The notes under the pieces were generated by a model. It ran no database searches. It had not been told where the DNA came from and saw nothing but the letters and a program-made list of their open reading frames with translations. A stretch of DNA of 64,000 nt from an uncultured bacterium (GTDB taxonomy: Bacteria > Verrucomicrobiota > Kiritimatiellia > CAIKKV01). How positions within the stretch are numbered: position 1 is the first letter of the stretch; every line of letters begins with the position of its first letter. The DNA lies in contig CALHRZ010000004.1 of the NCBI GenBank assembly GCA_938038445.1, forward strand, positions 62,001 through 126,000. The letters are read 5' to 3'. Positions 27,019-36,900 of this stretch are shown here, piece after piece. A program made the position numbers and the translations under genes.

Positions 27019-28752
27019 ATGCGAGGCGCAATCAATCCAAGAATGAAACGGCGAGTGGGGGTGGTTTGGGTTCTTCTTTTGGGGATGGCAAACGAGATGT
27101 TCGCTCAGGCGCCGTCCCGGGTCCACGTGACCGTTGGACCTTCTGGGCTGCCGGCCCAGATCGAGATTCGCGAGGCGGAGGAGGAGCTGCCGCTCGGGGC
27201 AAGAGGGTTGGAAGGGGATGCACGGATGGCCGAGCTTCGGGCGATTGGGCGTGGGGCCCAACTCCGCGCCCCTGTTCGGCTTGAAGTGATTCAAAAGGGG
27301 CAGGTGATTTTGGCGGAACCGGTGGGTGAACCGACTCGGGAGGGGGATGCCGTCAAGGGGTCGCTTCGGGCCGGCTCGGTTGCGTTGAACGTGACGGTTC
27401 GGGGGGAGGGAGGAGCGTTGGAGCTGACCGTTGAGACTCTTTCGGGTGAAATGGAGCGACTGGCTCTGGTCATCGAGCCGGGTGGGGCGATTGACTTTGC
27501 GCTGGCCGGGTTTCCGCTTCCGGGCATGGATCCCGCCTCGTTCTCCGTTAAAGGAGGAGAGGGCGAAGTGTGGCGGGTCGACGCTCCGGTTCCTGAGCAT
27601 CTCTTTGTTGGAAATGGGGACCGCGGATGGACGGTTATACCTGGGGAAGGATGGAGGGTCGGGCCCGAGGCGACGGTATCCACTCTGATGCGGGCGCCGG
27701 ACGGAACCATGACGTGGCGGCTGTTTCTGGTTCATCAACCGCGCGCGGTTGACGGGCGCGGCCGCGCGACTCTGATGTTTCTGACGCATCCGCAGCGGTT
27801 TCGGCCGACGGATGCGCGTCGTCAGGGATGGTTGACGTGGCCGCATCCTGAGGCGGAGGCGGCTCCGGCGCCTTTGAACTGGAAGGGGTATCGTTCATTT
27901 CAACCCGCATCGGCCGTTCTGCGCGCCGATGGGGCGGGCTTGTATGAATCCCAAGCTCCTTGGGCCGTTCTTGGGGTGGGTACGGGGGGCGATACCGAAG
28001 CGGCCGAGGGGGCCGGCCGATATCCTGCGCGGCTGTTTCGGTTTCTGGCAGGAACGCATGCCGGCCAGATACGGCGAATTGAAGGCGTATCGGGGCAAAC
28101 GATCCGCTCTGGCGGCAATCCTTTCCCCGATCGGGCTCTGCTCGGCCTGGCCTTGGTGCATGATATAGGGGTGGATGTCGGCCGGTTGGCCCATCTTGTG
28201 GAAGGGGCTCGGATTGTGGGAGTGCTCCAGCGGTTCGGTTATTTTGAAACCGACGAGTTGACGGAAAGGATTCCGTGGTGGCGGTCGGCGGGCCTTCTCC
28301 GCTATGGCGAAGGGGCAGGAGAAGCCGATCTCTTTTCCGACCGGCCGGGGGAGAGCGATCCGGCCGCCCGCGTGCGGGCCACGGTGTATCGGCGGCCGGT
28401 GCGGGAGGGGGCGCGGCAGACCCATACCTTGATCGTGCTCTACAATGAAAACCCCACGATGGTCCGCGATCAGCTTTACATTCTCAATCCCGAGGCGGTT
28501 TTTGGAGGGTCCAACGGCATAACGGCGGGGGAAGTGATGGGCGCGTGGGATTTTTCCTTTATGCCGGACCACAACGATTGGAGCAAGGCCGGAGTGGTTC
28601 TCGGTGCAAAACCGGCAGAAATTGTTTTGCGCGATGAAGAGGAAGGGGGCGTTGTCCGGCGACAGGCGGCGAAGGGCGGGGTGGAAACCTACGGTCCTAA
28701 TCTGGCGATCAGGGGACGTGATTTTCGCATTTTGTATGGTCGGGGACGATGA
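27019..28752 (+). CDS. Secreted paralogue of the preceding GH123-like protein without its catalytic segment
   Basis: A 577-residue protein; the ATG at 27019 has GGGAG eight bases upstream and yields a signal peptide (VGVVWVLLLGMANEMFAQA). From residue 36 it parallels the previous protein from about residue 545: SGLPAQIEI against SGLPAQIVI, IGRGAQLRAPVRLEV against IGRGPQLQAPFRLEV, VGNGDRGW against FGNADRGF, and near the end HDIGVDVGRLAH and FGYFETDEL against HDIGLNSSGPHGRLAH and FGYFEDEGL. The stretch between, holding WWWDETWP and VEECGSE in the neighbour, is replaced by about 120 unrelated residues. It is therefore probably non-catalytic: a glycan-binding partner or a regulator of the full-length enzyme. 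Confidence 0.75.
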   Translation: MRGAINPRMKRRVGVVWVLLLGMANEMFAQAPSRVHVTVGPSGLPAQIEIREAEEELPLGARGLEGDARMAELRAIGRGAQLRAPVRLEVIQKGQVILAEPVGEPTREGDAVKGSLRAGSVALNVTVRGEGGALELTVETLSGEMERLALVIEPGGAIDFALAGFPLPGMDPASFSVKGGEGEVWRVDAPVPEHLFVGNGDRGWTVIPGEGWRVGPEATVSTLMRAPDGTMTWRLFLVHQPRAVDGRGRATLMFLTHPQRFRPTDARRQGWLTWPHPEAEAAPAPLNWKGYRSFQPASAVLRADGAGLYESQAPWAVLGVGTGGDTEAAEGAGRYPARLFRFLAGTHAGQIRRIEGVSGQTIRSGGNPFPDRALLGLALVHDIGVDVGRLAHLVEGARIVGVLQRFGYFETDELTERIPWWRSAGLLRYGEGAGEADLFSDRPGESDPAARVRATVYRRPVREGARQTHTLIVLYNENPTMVRDQLYILNPEAVFGGSNGITAGEVMGAWDFSFMPDHNDWSKAGVVLGAKPAEIVLRDEEEGGVVRRQAAKGGVETYGPNLAIRGRDFRILYGRGR

Positions 28753-28765
28753 ACGGGAGAGAACG

Positions 28766-29629
28766 ATGACCGGTTTTACGGTATGGATGAGGCTGGTGAG
28801 CGTTCTGGCGGCGGGGGCAGTGATGCCGGGGGAGGAACGGTTACCGGAAGATGACCAGGGCGAAATTGCGTATCGGGAAATCCAAAAACCGGAAGAGGCG
28901 CCGGAACGGATTCAACCTCTTCTTCGGCAACTGATGAAACCCTTGCCGGAAGGGACGAGGGTTCGCATCGGCATCGGGCAATTTTATGACTTCGGGCACA
29001 GCGCCAGCACGTACCGGTTGGAGCCGGCCTTGCGTTCCTTTGTTCCGCTTGATGAAAAAGGATGCCTGCATGGCGAGGAGGCGGTATGTCCCAGTTCCGC
29101 CGGCCGTGATTGGCGGGTTGCAGCTCTTATCCCGTGGGTCCATGGAGTTCGGAACGGCATGGAACGGCAGTTTCAGTTTCTCGAAGGGGGACAAGCCGTG
29201 TTGGCGGCGGAGGTTCCCTGGACGAACGGAGTCGTGGAAGGCGTTCTTCGGAGTTATCATCCTGATGGGAAAATCCGAGCCGAAACGACTTATCGGCGCG
29301 GCATACCGGACGGGAAAACACGGACCTATGATGAGGGTGGAAATCTTCTCCGGGAGTCGGCCATGAAAAACGGCCTTCGGGAAGGCGAGATGAAAGATTA
29401 TTGGCCGGGAACAACTCGGGTTCGACGTGTGGTACCCTACCGAAGGGGAAAGGTTCATGGGACGGTCCGTGAGTATTACCGGGATGGGGCACTCAAGCGG
29501 GAATGTGGTTATCAGAACGATTTGCTTCATGGGGAGGACCGTCGGTATGCGCCGGATGGGACGCTGGAAAAAGTCAGCCGATGGAAGGAAGGACGAGAAG
29601 TTCCGGAAACCGAAAATGAAAAAAAGTAA
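28766..29629 (+). CDS. Exported MORN-repeat (YwqK-like) protein
   Basis: A 287-residue protein with GGGAGA seven bases before the ATG at 28766. A short hydrophobic N-terminus (WMRLVSVLAAGAVMPG) suggests export. From about residue 120 it consists of MORN-type repeats with the G-x-x-Y-x-x-D-G-x-x-x-x-E pattern (VLRSYHPDGKIRAETTYRRG, KTRTYDEGGNLLRESAMKNG, TVREYYRDGALKRECGYQND). Databases often label these 'antitoxin YwqK', but no toxin gene lies beside it, so that label should not be taken literally. MORN repeats bind lipids, proteins or glycans. It sits 13 bases after the GH123-like paralogue at the end of the glycan part of the operon. Confidence 0.72.
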   Translation: MTGFTVWMRLVSVLAAGAVMPGEERLPEDDQGEIAYREIQKPEEAPERIQPLLRQLMKPLPEGTRVRIGIGQFYDFGHSASTYRLEPALRSFVPLDEKGCLHGEEAVCPSSAGRDWRVAALIPWVHGVRNGMERQFQFLEGGQAVLAAEVPWTNGVVEGVLRSYHPDGKIRAETTYRRGIPDGKTRTYDEGGNLLRESAMKNGLREGEMKDYWPGTTRVRRVVPYRRGKVHGTVREYYRDGALKRECGYQNDLLHGEDRRYAPDGTLEKVSRWKEGREVPETENEKK

Positions 29630-29653
29630 AAAAGAGGGTAACGATTCAGGATC

Positions 29654-29662
29654 TGATATAAA
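29654..29662 (+). promoter_or_regulatory. Extended -10 element ahead of the GntR-LacI gene
   Basis: TGATATAAA (TGn plus TATAAA) lies 29 bases before the GTG at 29691 in an A-rich gap. There is no clear -35 at the right spacing, which extended -10 promoters can do without. It could allow the regulator to be made independently of the long operon. Confidence 0.35.
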
Positions 29663-29690
29663 GTCATTGGACAAGAGGAAAGGAGGGGTT

Positions 29691-30821
29691 GTGCTTAAGG
29701 AAGGATTCAACGTCCGCGTTCCGCTTTACCGTCGGATTGCCGATCGACTGCGGCGGGAGATTATGGAGGGGGGGAAGCCGGGGGATCGGTTTGCCTCGCA
29801 GAATGAAATTGCCTTCCGGCTGAACGTTGCTCCGGGGACCGCCCGGGAGGCTGTTGCGCTTCTTGTGCAGGAGGGGCTGTTGGAACGCCGACAGGGCAGC
29901 GGGACGTACGTGCGGGAACGAGGAACGTCCCGCGCCGTAGGGATCATCTGCGAACTGGATCTTTCGCATCCGGCGACGTCGCCGTTTTTTGTTCATCTGG
30001 TTCAACGGCTTCGGACTCATTTTGCGCAGGTTGGTTTTGGGACGCGGACCTATATCGGCCATGCGCCGCCCTATGGGGGCGAAGTACCCAATCGGCTCAG
30101 TTCGGCGGAGTTTTTTCTGGACCTGGAGAGAGGGGAATTGCTCGGCGTGGTGGATGTGGGGTCGCCGTCGGGTCTCGTGGCGGCAGCGATCGGCAACCGT
30201 TCCATTCCTTTGATTCACGGGGGTGTAGTGGACGGCGTTCCGTTCGTGGACTACGAGGAACTGGTGCAAAAGGGGGTCGAGGTTCTGCGGTTGCGGGGTT
30301 GCCGTCGGCTGGCCTGTGTGGATTTGGGGCGACCGGGGACCCCTTCGTCGCGACTGGCTGCATTTGAGAGGGAAGTTCAGAGGCAGGGGCTTCGGACGTT
30401 TCCGGCTTGGCAGGTTGTGGTGGAACGGCGCGCGGATGGGGGAGAGGAAGTCAGAGAGTCGTTTCGGCGTCTGTGGACCGCGCGACAGATTAAACCGGAC
30501 GGCCTTCTTGTTCTTGATGATATGGTTTATCTAGATTTAGCACCCGCTTTAATCGAGTGGGAGATCACGGTTCCAGAAGAGTTGGTGATTGCGAGTCATG
30601 CCAACCGAGCCGAACCTCGCATACCTGTTCCGGTTCCGATCCGACTTGCGGTTGATCCGGACGATGTGGCATCGGCGGTGGTCCACAACTTTGTCCGGCG
30701 GCTGAAGGATCCCGCCGCGCCGGTGGAACAGTTGCCGGTTCCCATTTATGTGATGAAACCTGAAGAGCGGGCGTTTCGGCACGCGCCAAGGCAGACGGTA
30801 GCCTGTAAGGCGGGAAAATAA
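29691..30821 (+). CDS. GntR-LacI hybrid transcriptional regulator
   Basis: A 376-residue protein. The GTG at 29691 is preferred because AAAGGAGG precedes it and the longer frame overlaps the MORN gene. Residues about 8-75 are a GntR winged helix (YRRIADRLRREIMEGGKPGD, then APGTAREAVALLVQEGLLER, wing RQGSGTYVRE). The rest is a LacI/periplasmic-binding-like domain (AVGIICELDLSHPATSPFFV, RRLACVDLGRPGTPSSRLAA, PDGLLVLDDMVY). It closes the rightward gene series and probably controls part of it in answer to a sugar. Its domain layout matches the cut-off regulator at the left edge, but the two sequences differ clearly. Confidence 0.88.
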   Translation: MLKEGFNVRVPLYRRIADRLRREIMEGGKPGDRFASQNEIAFRLNVAPGTAREAVALLVQEGLLERRQGSGTYVRERGTSRAVGIICELDLSHPATSPFFVHLVQRLRTHFAQVGFGTRTYIGHAPPYGGEVPNRLSSAEFFLDLERGELLGVVDVGSPSGLVAAAIGNRSIPLIHGGVVDGVPFVDYEELVQKGVEVLRLRGCRRLACVDLGRPGTPSSRLAAFEREVQRQGLRTFPAWQVVVERRADGGEEVRESFRRLWTARQIKPDGLLVLDDMVYLDLAPALIEWEITVPEELVIASHANRAEPRIPVPVPIRLAVDPDDVASAVVHNFVRRLKDPAAPVEQLPVPIYVMKPEERAFRHAPRQTVACKAGK

Positions 30822-30904
30822 AAGGTTTTCCGGGGAGTGAGGAGATGTTTCCGACGGGATGAGGGGGCCATTGAAGTGTTTCCCGCAAGGCCTGATAATC
30901 CTGC

Positions 30905-33900
30905 TTACGGGAGAAGGTTGAGAAGATCTTCCGAGAACTGTTCCGGGCCGTAGGCTTCGATTTCCAGAAGTCGTGCATGACCGTCTGGACTGCCGGCCCA
31001 AAGATAAAGAAGGGATTGGGCCTCTACGGGTTCAAAGGTGAAAAGGGTGTACGGATTCCGGTTGTCGGTTTCGGCTCCAAGCAGTTTCGTTTCCTTGCCT
31101 GTTCGGGCAAAAACGGCGAATTTGCGCGTAATCCGTTCGGGTGCGGATCCGTCGTGATAGAGGGCCACGGCGGCCAGACGTTTCGGCCTTTTGAAAGTGA
31201 TGGCCATTTCGGCGCGGTCACAGAAGATTCCCTGCGGAACGGGTTTGCCAATCCAGGAACTTTCCTGGCCTTCGAGTTTTCCATCGGCCACGATGGCCCA
31301 GGGAATTCGAATTGGCGGAGGCTGCTCCGTCTGACCCATCGCGCGGGCGAGGTGGGAGATCCAGGGGATGGAGAGGCGAAAGTCAGGCGGGTCCGCCAGG
31401 GGAGGGGTTTGACCCTCGGACGCATTGGCGCGAACGGAAGGGGTCTGAGCGAGAAGCAGGTTGGGCGTTCGGAAGCGCAATGCGCCGATTTGGAGGCGTT
31501 CGACTTCGAAACGGGCATGGGATGGATCGACCGGTGCTTGCGGGCTCAAGGTCAAGCGGAACCAGGCAGCGTCTTCGGGCGTCCGGAAGGAGACGATCCG
31601 TTCCTCCCAACTGCGAGAGGCCGAGAGCTGGAATCGAAGCGGTTCGGGACGGTTGGGAAAAGACGTTGTGACTTCCCATCGGCAAAGTTCGGGGTCGGAG
31701 GTTCGGACACGTTGGCGGAAAGAAAGGAGGATGGTCTGTGCCGGCCGGCAGGGTTGCTGGATATCCAGCGCGAGCGATTTCGGAGGACGCGAAAGGGGAA
31801 TGGTTTCACCGGGCGGGGGGAACGGCACCGGGAGAAGAGAGACATCCGCAACGCGTTGGACCTGTTCAAAAAGAGTCGGTGCATCGGGGGGTTGGAGTTC
31901 GATCCAATGTTCGGGCGTTTCGGCGGGTAATTCTCCCAGCCAACGCGCCGTCCAGCTTGCCTCGCTCTTCATTTCGTTGAAGCGGTTGAGGTCCGTCTCA
32001 TACGCGACGGTCCATTCTTCCGTGAGCCCAAGGATCTGACCGCTGTCGGTCCCGACGACCCATCCTTTTCCATCGTCACGCCGAAGCAGGGCGCCGGCTG
32101 ATGAAGGAAGGGCGACTATTTTCTTCGGCAAGAGGTTCGGATCGAACCGGTGAAGAACTCCGTCCCACGTGGACACCACGAGCTGTTCCTCCATCGTCCA
32201 GACGGAGCGAACGGGCCCGGGAACCGGAAGAGCCATGATGTGGGCGGAATCCAGCTGAAGGATCTGGGGGGGAGCATCATTCTGGAATTCAAGCACGGCG
32301 ATGGGAAACGATTTGAAGGTGTGAATTCGAGCGACCGGTTGAGCGAGCGGAATTTGCCGTACGGGTTCTCCTTGTTCGTTCAGGAAGAAGAGAAGGGGGC
32401 GGGGGGACTCCCGAAGTTGGCCGGCGTGGCAGGCGACGATTCCGTTCGGCATGAGTTGGCAGGCGGTGTTGAGAATCAGAATACCGTTTCGTTTCCACAC
32501 GATTTCGCCGTTTTGGGCTGCGATGAAGAAAAGGGCTGGGTCTTCGTAGCCCACCAGATCCCGGCCGTAGAAACGCGGGCGCCAGCCGCTGACGAGAAGG
32601 GCGCGGCCGTCTTCGGAGAGCGCTTGGATTTTCAAGCGGAGCGGCTTGAGAAAATCGGCTTCGTTTCGGATATCAAATCGGAAATCTCGGACCCAGCGGG
32701 TTCGGCCTTCGCGATCGAGGCCGAGAACGAGGTTATCGCCCGCGGCGAACAGATGACCCGTATGGGGATCCACGACGATCCCGTTGGCCAATGGGCCGAG
32801 CAGTTGAAGGGTGGGCTGGAAGTCGGCATTGCGGAAAACGAGGCGGTCGCGCCATCGCTGAACGAAGCGTTGGACCCCGACCGGTTCGAGGGAACCGAAC
32901 ACATCTGAAATCGTTTGGGCGATACGGCCGGAATCGGTTTCGAGGAGAAAGTGGGCGGGACCTGCGACGGTTACACCGGAGAGGCTGACCAGAAGGCGGT
33001 TGCTGTCCAGGGGTTGAATCTGTTGGATGGGGGTTCCGAAGCCGTATTTCTGGACATTCGGAAGCGGTTGAAGGATTTCGGAAAGAGAAGATTTCGCGGC
33101 TGCAATAAGGGTTTCGGCTTCTCTCGCCTGCGGGGGTGAACGTTTTTGCTTGAGCTGCGTGTTGATCCAGTCCCGGACGGCTTCAAGCCCTTTCGCGTCT
33201 TCCGCTTGTATGGAGAGCGCATCGAATCGGGGAGCGAACGCCTCCCAAACGGTTTGCACGATGGCAGCTCCTGGACCTGGGAAGTCTGTTGTTGCGCCGA
33301 TTCCGAGCTGTTCATGGAGATCGGCGATCAGGCGATGGTTGGCGGGAGTTCCCATCAGGATGGCATCGCGGAAAAGCGCGAAACGGGGTCCTGGCTGCTG
33401 ATAACCGGAATCGGGATGATCGTAATAGCTTGCGTCGTTGTACGAGACGGTCTGGAGGCCGCGTCGGGCGGCCAGAAGGGTTCCGTTTGTGACGTGGCGC
33501 CAGACGGATTCATCGTAGGCGGTTCGGCGCCAACGGAGCGGGAGATCGTGGACGGCGAAGGGATCGAGCGTTTGAACATCACATTGTTTGCCCGCTGTCC
33601 GAAGCGTTTGAGCCAGTCGTTCGGCTTCCTGCCGGAAGAAATCGGGCTGACCTTCGTCGAGAAGAATCACAAAGGCGGATTTTTCCTGAAGGAACCGTTC
33701 CATTTCGTTGGGGCGGCGGATCAAGAGACGACCTTCTTGATCCTGGCGGAGGGTAACGGCAGGGGTCTCCGGCAACGCGAACGTCCAAACGGCTTCGCGG
33801 CCTGTGACCAGTTCCCGCGCGCGGAGTGTCCAGGTGCCGGCGGCCGCGTTACGGCCGAGGGTCAGGGAAACCGGATGGTCGGGGCCGGCTGCGCGATAGA

Positions 33901-36900
33901 CTTGCTTGAGTGGGCGGCCGTGCGGGTCGCGAAGTGTGAGTTCAAAGGGGAGCGGATCGGCAAAGGGGATCCCGGATTCATCCAGAACTGAAGGGGTGAT
34001 TTGGAGAACGTCCTGAAGGGTCTGGCGATAGATTGTGGCGTGGATTTGGACTTTTCGAATGGGCCGGTCGGTCAGGATCAGGATCCTGCCTTCCGAGTGC
34101 TGGAAAGCGACCGGATAGACCCAGTGCGCGTCCTGGCGGGTTGCGGACTCCGAGAGACGGGTTTCCGTTCCACCTTCCGTCACGTCATAGACGACGTAGG
34201 GGCGATTGAAAAGAAGAGATCCTTTCCGGGCGAGGGTAAAGCCTTGAACAAACCAGGAGGCTTCGGCCGTGTGAACGGCAGGCGGAACCAGGGTATCGTT
34301 GATGGCGACGACGAGCGCGGTCTCTCTTCCGGCCATCGAGGCGGTGACCAGGTGAGGGTGGTCCGAGCGAACATGGGGAGGGGGGAGGCGGGCAAGGATG
34401 GCCTCGAGCCGGTTGCGGCACTGGAGGTAGTTGCGGAGCATCCAGAGGTAGCGCTGGCCGATCGGATGGCGGCTGGAGCCGACCTCGGGTTGTACGGATT
34501 CGTCGGGTTCGAGGGTAACGGTTTCGCCGGGATAATCGGGGGCGGTGAGAGGGTCTTTGAAAATGTGTCCCCCGTTCGCAACGAAGCCATGGAGTTGTTT
34601 CATGACTTCCGGCGGGAGGGGCATGCGTTGACGGTGGAGGAAGAGGGCCTGGTAACGGGACAATTGGCCCGCGGCAATTTGTTCCTCTGTGATAAAGGCG
34701 GCAGGCCGTCCCGATCGCAAGAGGTTATAATAAAGGGCGTAGAGTTCCCCCTGAAGGCCGGTGAACCAGATCATTCCGTTCCGGCCGCCCGAACCTTGGA
34801 AATCGCCCGTGTCCGCGGTTTCCTGGCGGAAGGATCGCAGGATGGCCACAGTGGATTCGGGGTGGAGCGTCATGGCGTAGGGGCCGTAGCGATGCAGGAG
34901 ACCGGCGAGTTGTCGAATTTCTTCGCCGAAGCGGCCGGAGGGAACGAAGGTTTTGGCATCGAGGCCGACGCCCCATGCGCCCCGGGCCATGGACAAGAGC
35001 GCTTGGCGGATATGGAAATTACGGTCGCCGGAGAAGGCCTGTACCCAGGGCGGTTTTCCACTGCCCGCGCCATAATAATCAATGCCGAACAGTTCCTGAA
35101 AGGGGTCCACTTGCCAGTCCGTATAGGCGTGAATCCCAGCGCGGGGCAAGGTGGCGAAGTAGAGGGGGGGATAGTAATCCGGGCTTCGGAACCAGCCGAC
35201 GGGAATGAAGGAGAGGTAGTTCCAGTTTCCGAGCGTGCGGGCGGATTCGGTCCAGGCGGCGTAAGCTTCGGCGAAGGCTTGGGTACGGCGTTGTTGGCCG
35301 CGGACTTTCCATTCGACCAGCGATTGGAAGGCGGCGGAGGTGAACAGGGGATGGGCGGGACCGGACTTGAGAATTTCCCTTTCCGTCGCGGTGGAACCGT
35401 CGGGCTGAAGCAGAGTGAAGCCCGTTTCTTTCGTCCACGACCATCCTTCCGGAAGGGAGCCCTGTGCATTGCGGATAGCCTGTTGGAGCGCAGCGGCCTG
35501 GAATTCGGCGAAGCCGGCACGGGGAGGATGATGTTCGTAGTGGGGGTGGAGTCCCGGGTACCAGTTCATGAAGAAGCCGCCGAAGCTGGCGAACTCCCGG
35601 TGGATTTGGGCGCGTAAGCCATACATGCGACGCATCCAATCGAGTCCTTCGGTGTAGCTGTGGAGTGGGTTCCAGTTGGCGGTTTGTCCGTCCATGCCCC
35701 AGACGCCGTGGGGGAGGTAACGGACGCCGAATCGCAGCGCGCTGGCGAGGGCTTGTTCTGTTTCCGTGTAGGAGTCCGTGAGATCCAGCGGTGGGAAAAA
35801 GGGGTCGGAAAGGCAGGCGGCGCGCGTGGAGGATGGAAGGCGGTGTTGGCCGATCCAACGTTCCCGTTCTTCCGGCGTTTGAAGTGTTTCAGCCGGGCTT
35901 TGCTGGAGCATGTGGGTGCTGCATAAGCCGAGGGGGGTTCGGAATGGCCCTGTTTCGCAGATTCGGGTGGCAAATCCCTCCCAGGTGGTGGGCGGCTCAA
36001 GGGCATGGATAAGCAAGCGGGTTTCGTGGCCAATCCAACGGCCGTCCGGCGAAAAGGGCACAAGGCGATAGGCGCCGGGTTGGAGTTGGGCGGCAGGAAG
36101 GGTTGCGAATCGGGTCCGGCGTTGGCTGCCGTCCAGCGGGGGCAGGGTGATATGACCCACGACCGACGTGCGGCCGATGGAATCGGCGAGGCGGATTTCC
36201 ACCCTTGTTTTATCGGTGGGTTCGGCCGTTCGGGCGGTGAGAAAGAGTTCGATGAATTCGTCCTGGCGGTAATCGCAGCGGTTGTGGCGGGTATGAAGCG
36301 TCAGGGAGCCTCGAACCGCCGTATTGAGCAGGCAAACGATCAAGGGCTCGGGAAGGGAATCGGGCAGATGGTCAGGGAGGCGCAAGGCGTAAAGGCCTGG
36401 GGTTAGATCGCCGATCGCGCATTCGTAAAGGCCGTCGCCCTTGTGAAAGGTGCGGCGCAGGATCCCCGTTGCGGAAGAAGAAAGTGCACGGATGGGGTCA
36501 AGGCGAAGCGCCAATTCGGGGTCGGGGGGGAGAGATTGATGAGCGGTCCAGCGGGTCCAACTGACTCGGAGCGTACCGTCGCGGGTTGTTTCCGCGGGCG
36601 GCACGGCGAGGAGATGGAGTTCGGGGGAGCCGGAGGGATCTATCCAGGCGATGGCGCGTGCGTTCGTCCAACGGTGAGCATACGAGGGGAGTTCGAAGGC
36701 GATGGAGGTGATTGTTCGGGCGTTGGGGGTGCGGATACCGACATGGGGATGGGTTCTTGGAATCCAGAGTTGTTCCGAGGATTCTTCTTTTTCAAACTGT
36801 AGTGTCAGGCTACCGGGGGCAGCGGGCGCTACCGGCAGGCGGGGGGGCGGTTCGGAAGGCTGGGGAGCGGGGAGGATCCATTCCAGCGCGAAAGGTCCTG

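Noticed and set aside
28766-29629. Toxin-antitoxin system (YwqK 'antitoxin' label)
   Set aside because: Only MORN repeats are seen; there is no small toxin gene beside it.
30813-30831. GGAAAA/TTTTCC inverted repeat at the end of the GntR-LacI gene as terminator
   Set aside because: A+T-only arms apart from the end pairs, overlaps the stop codon, and is not followed by T residues.
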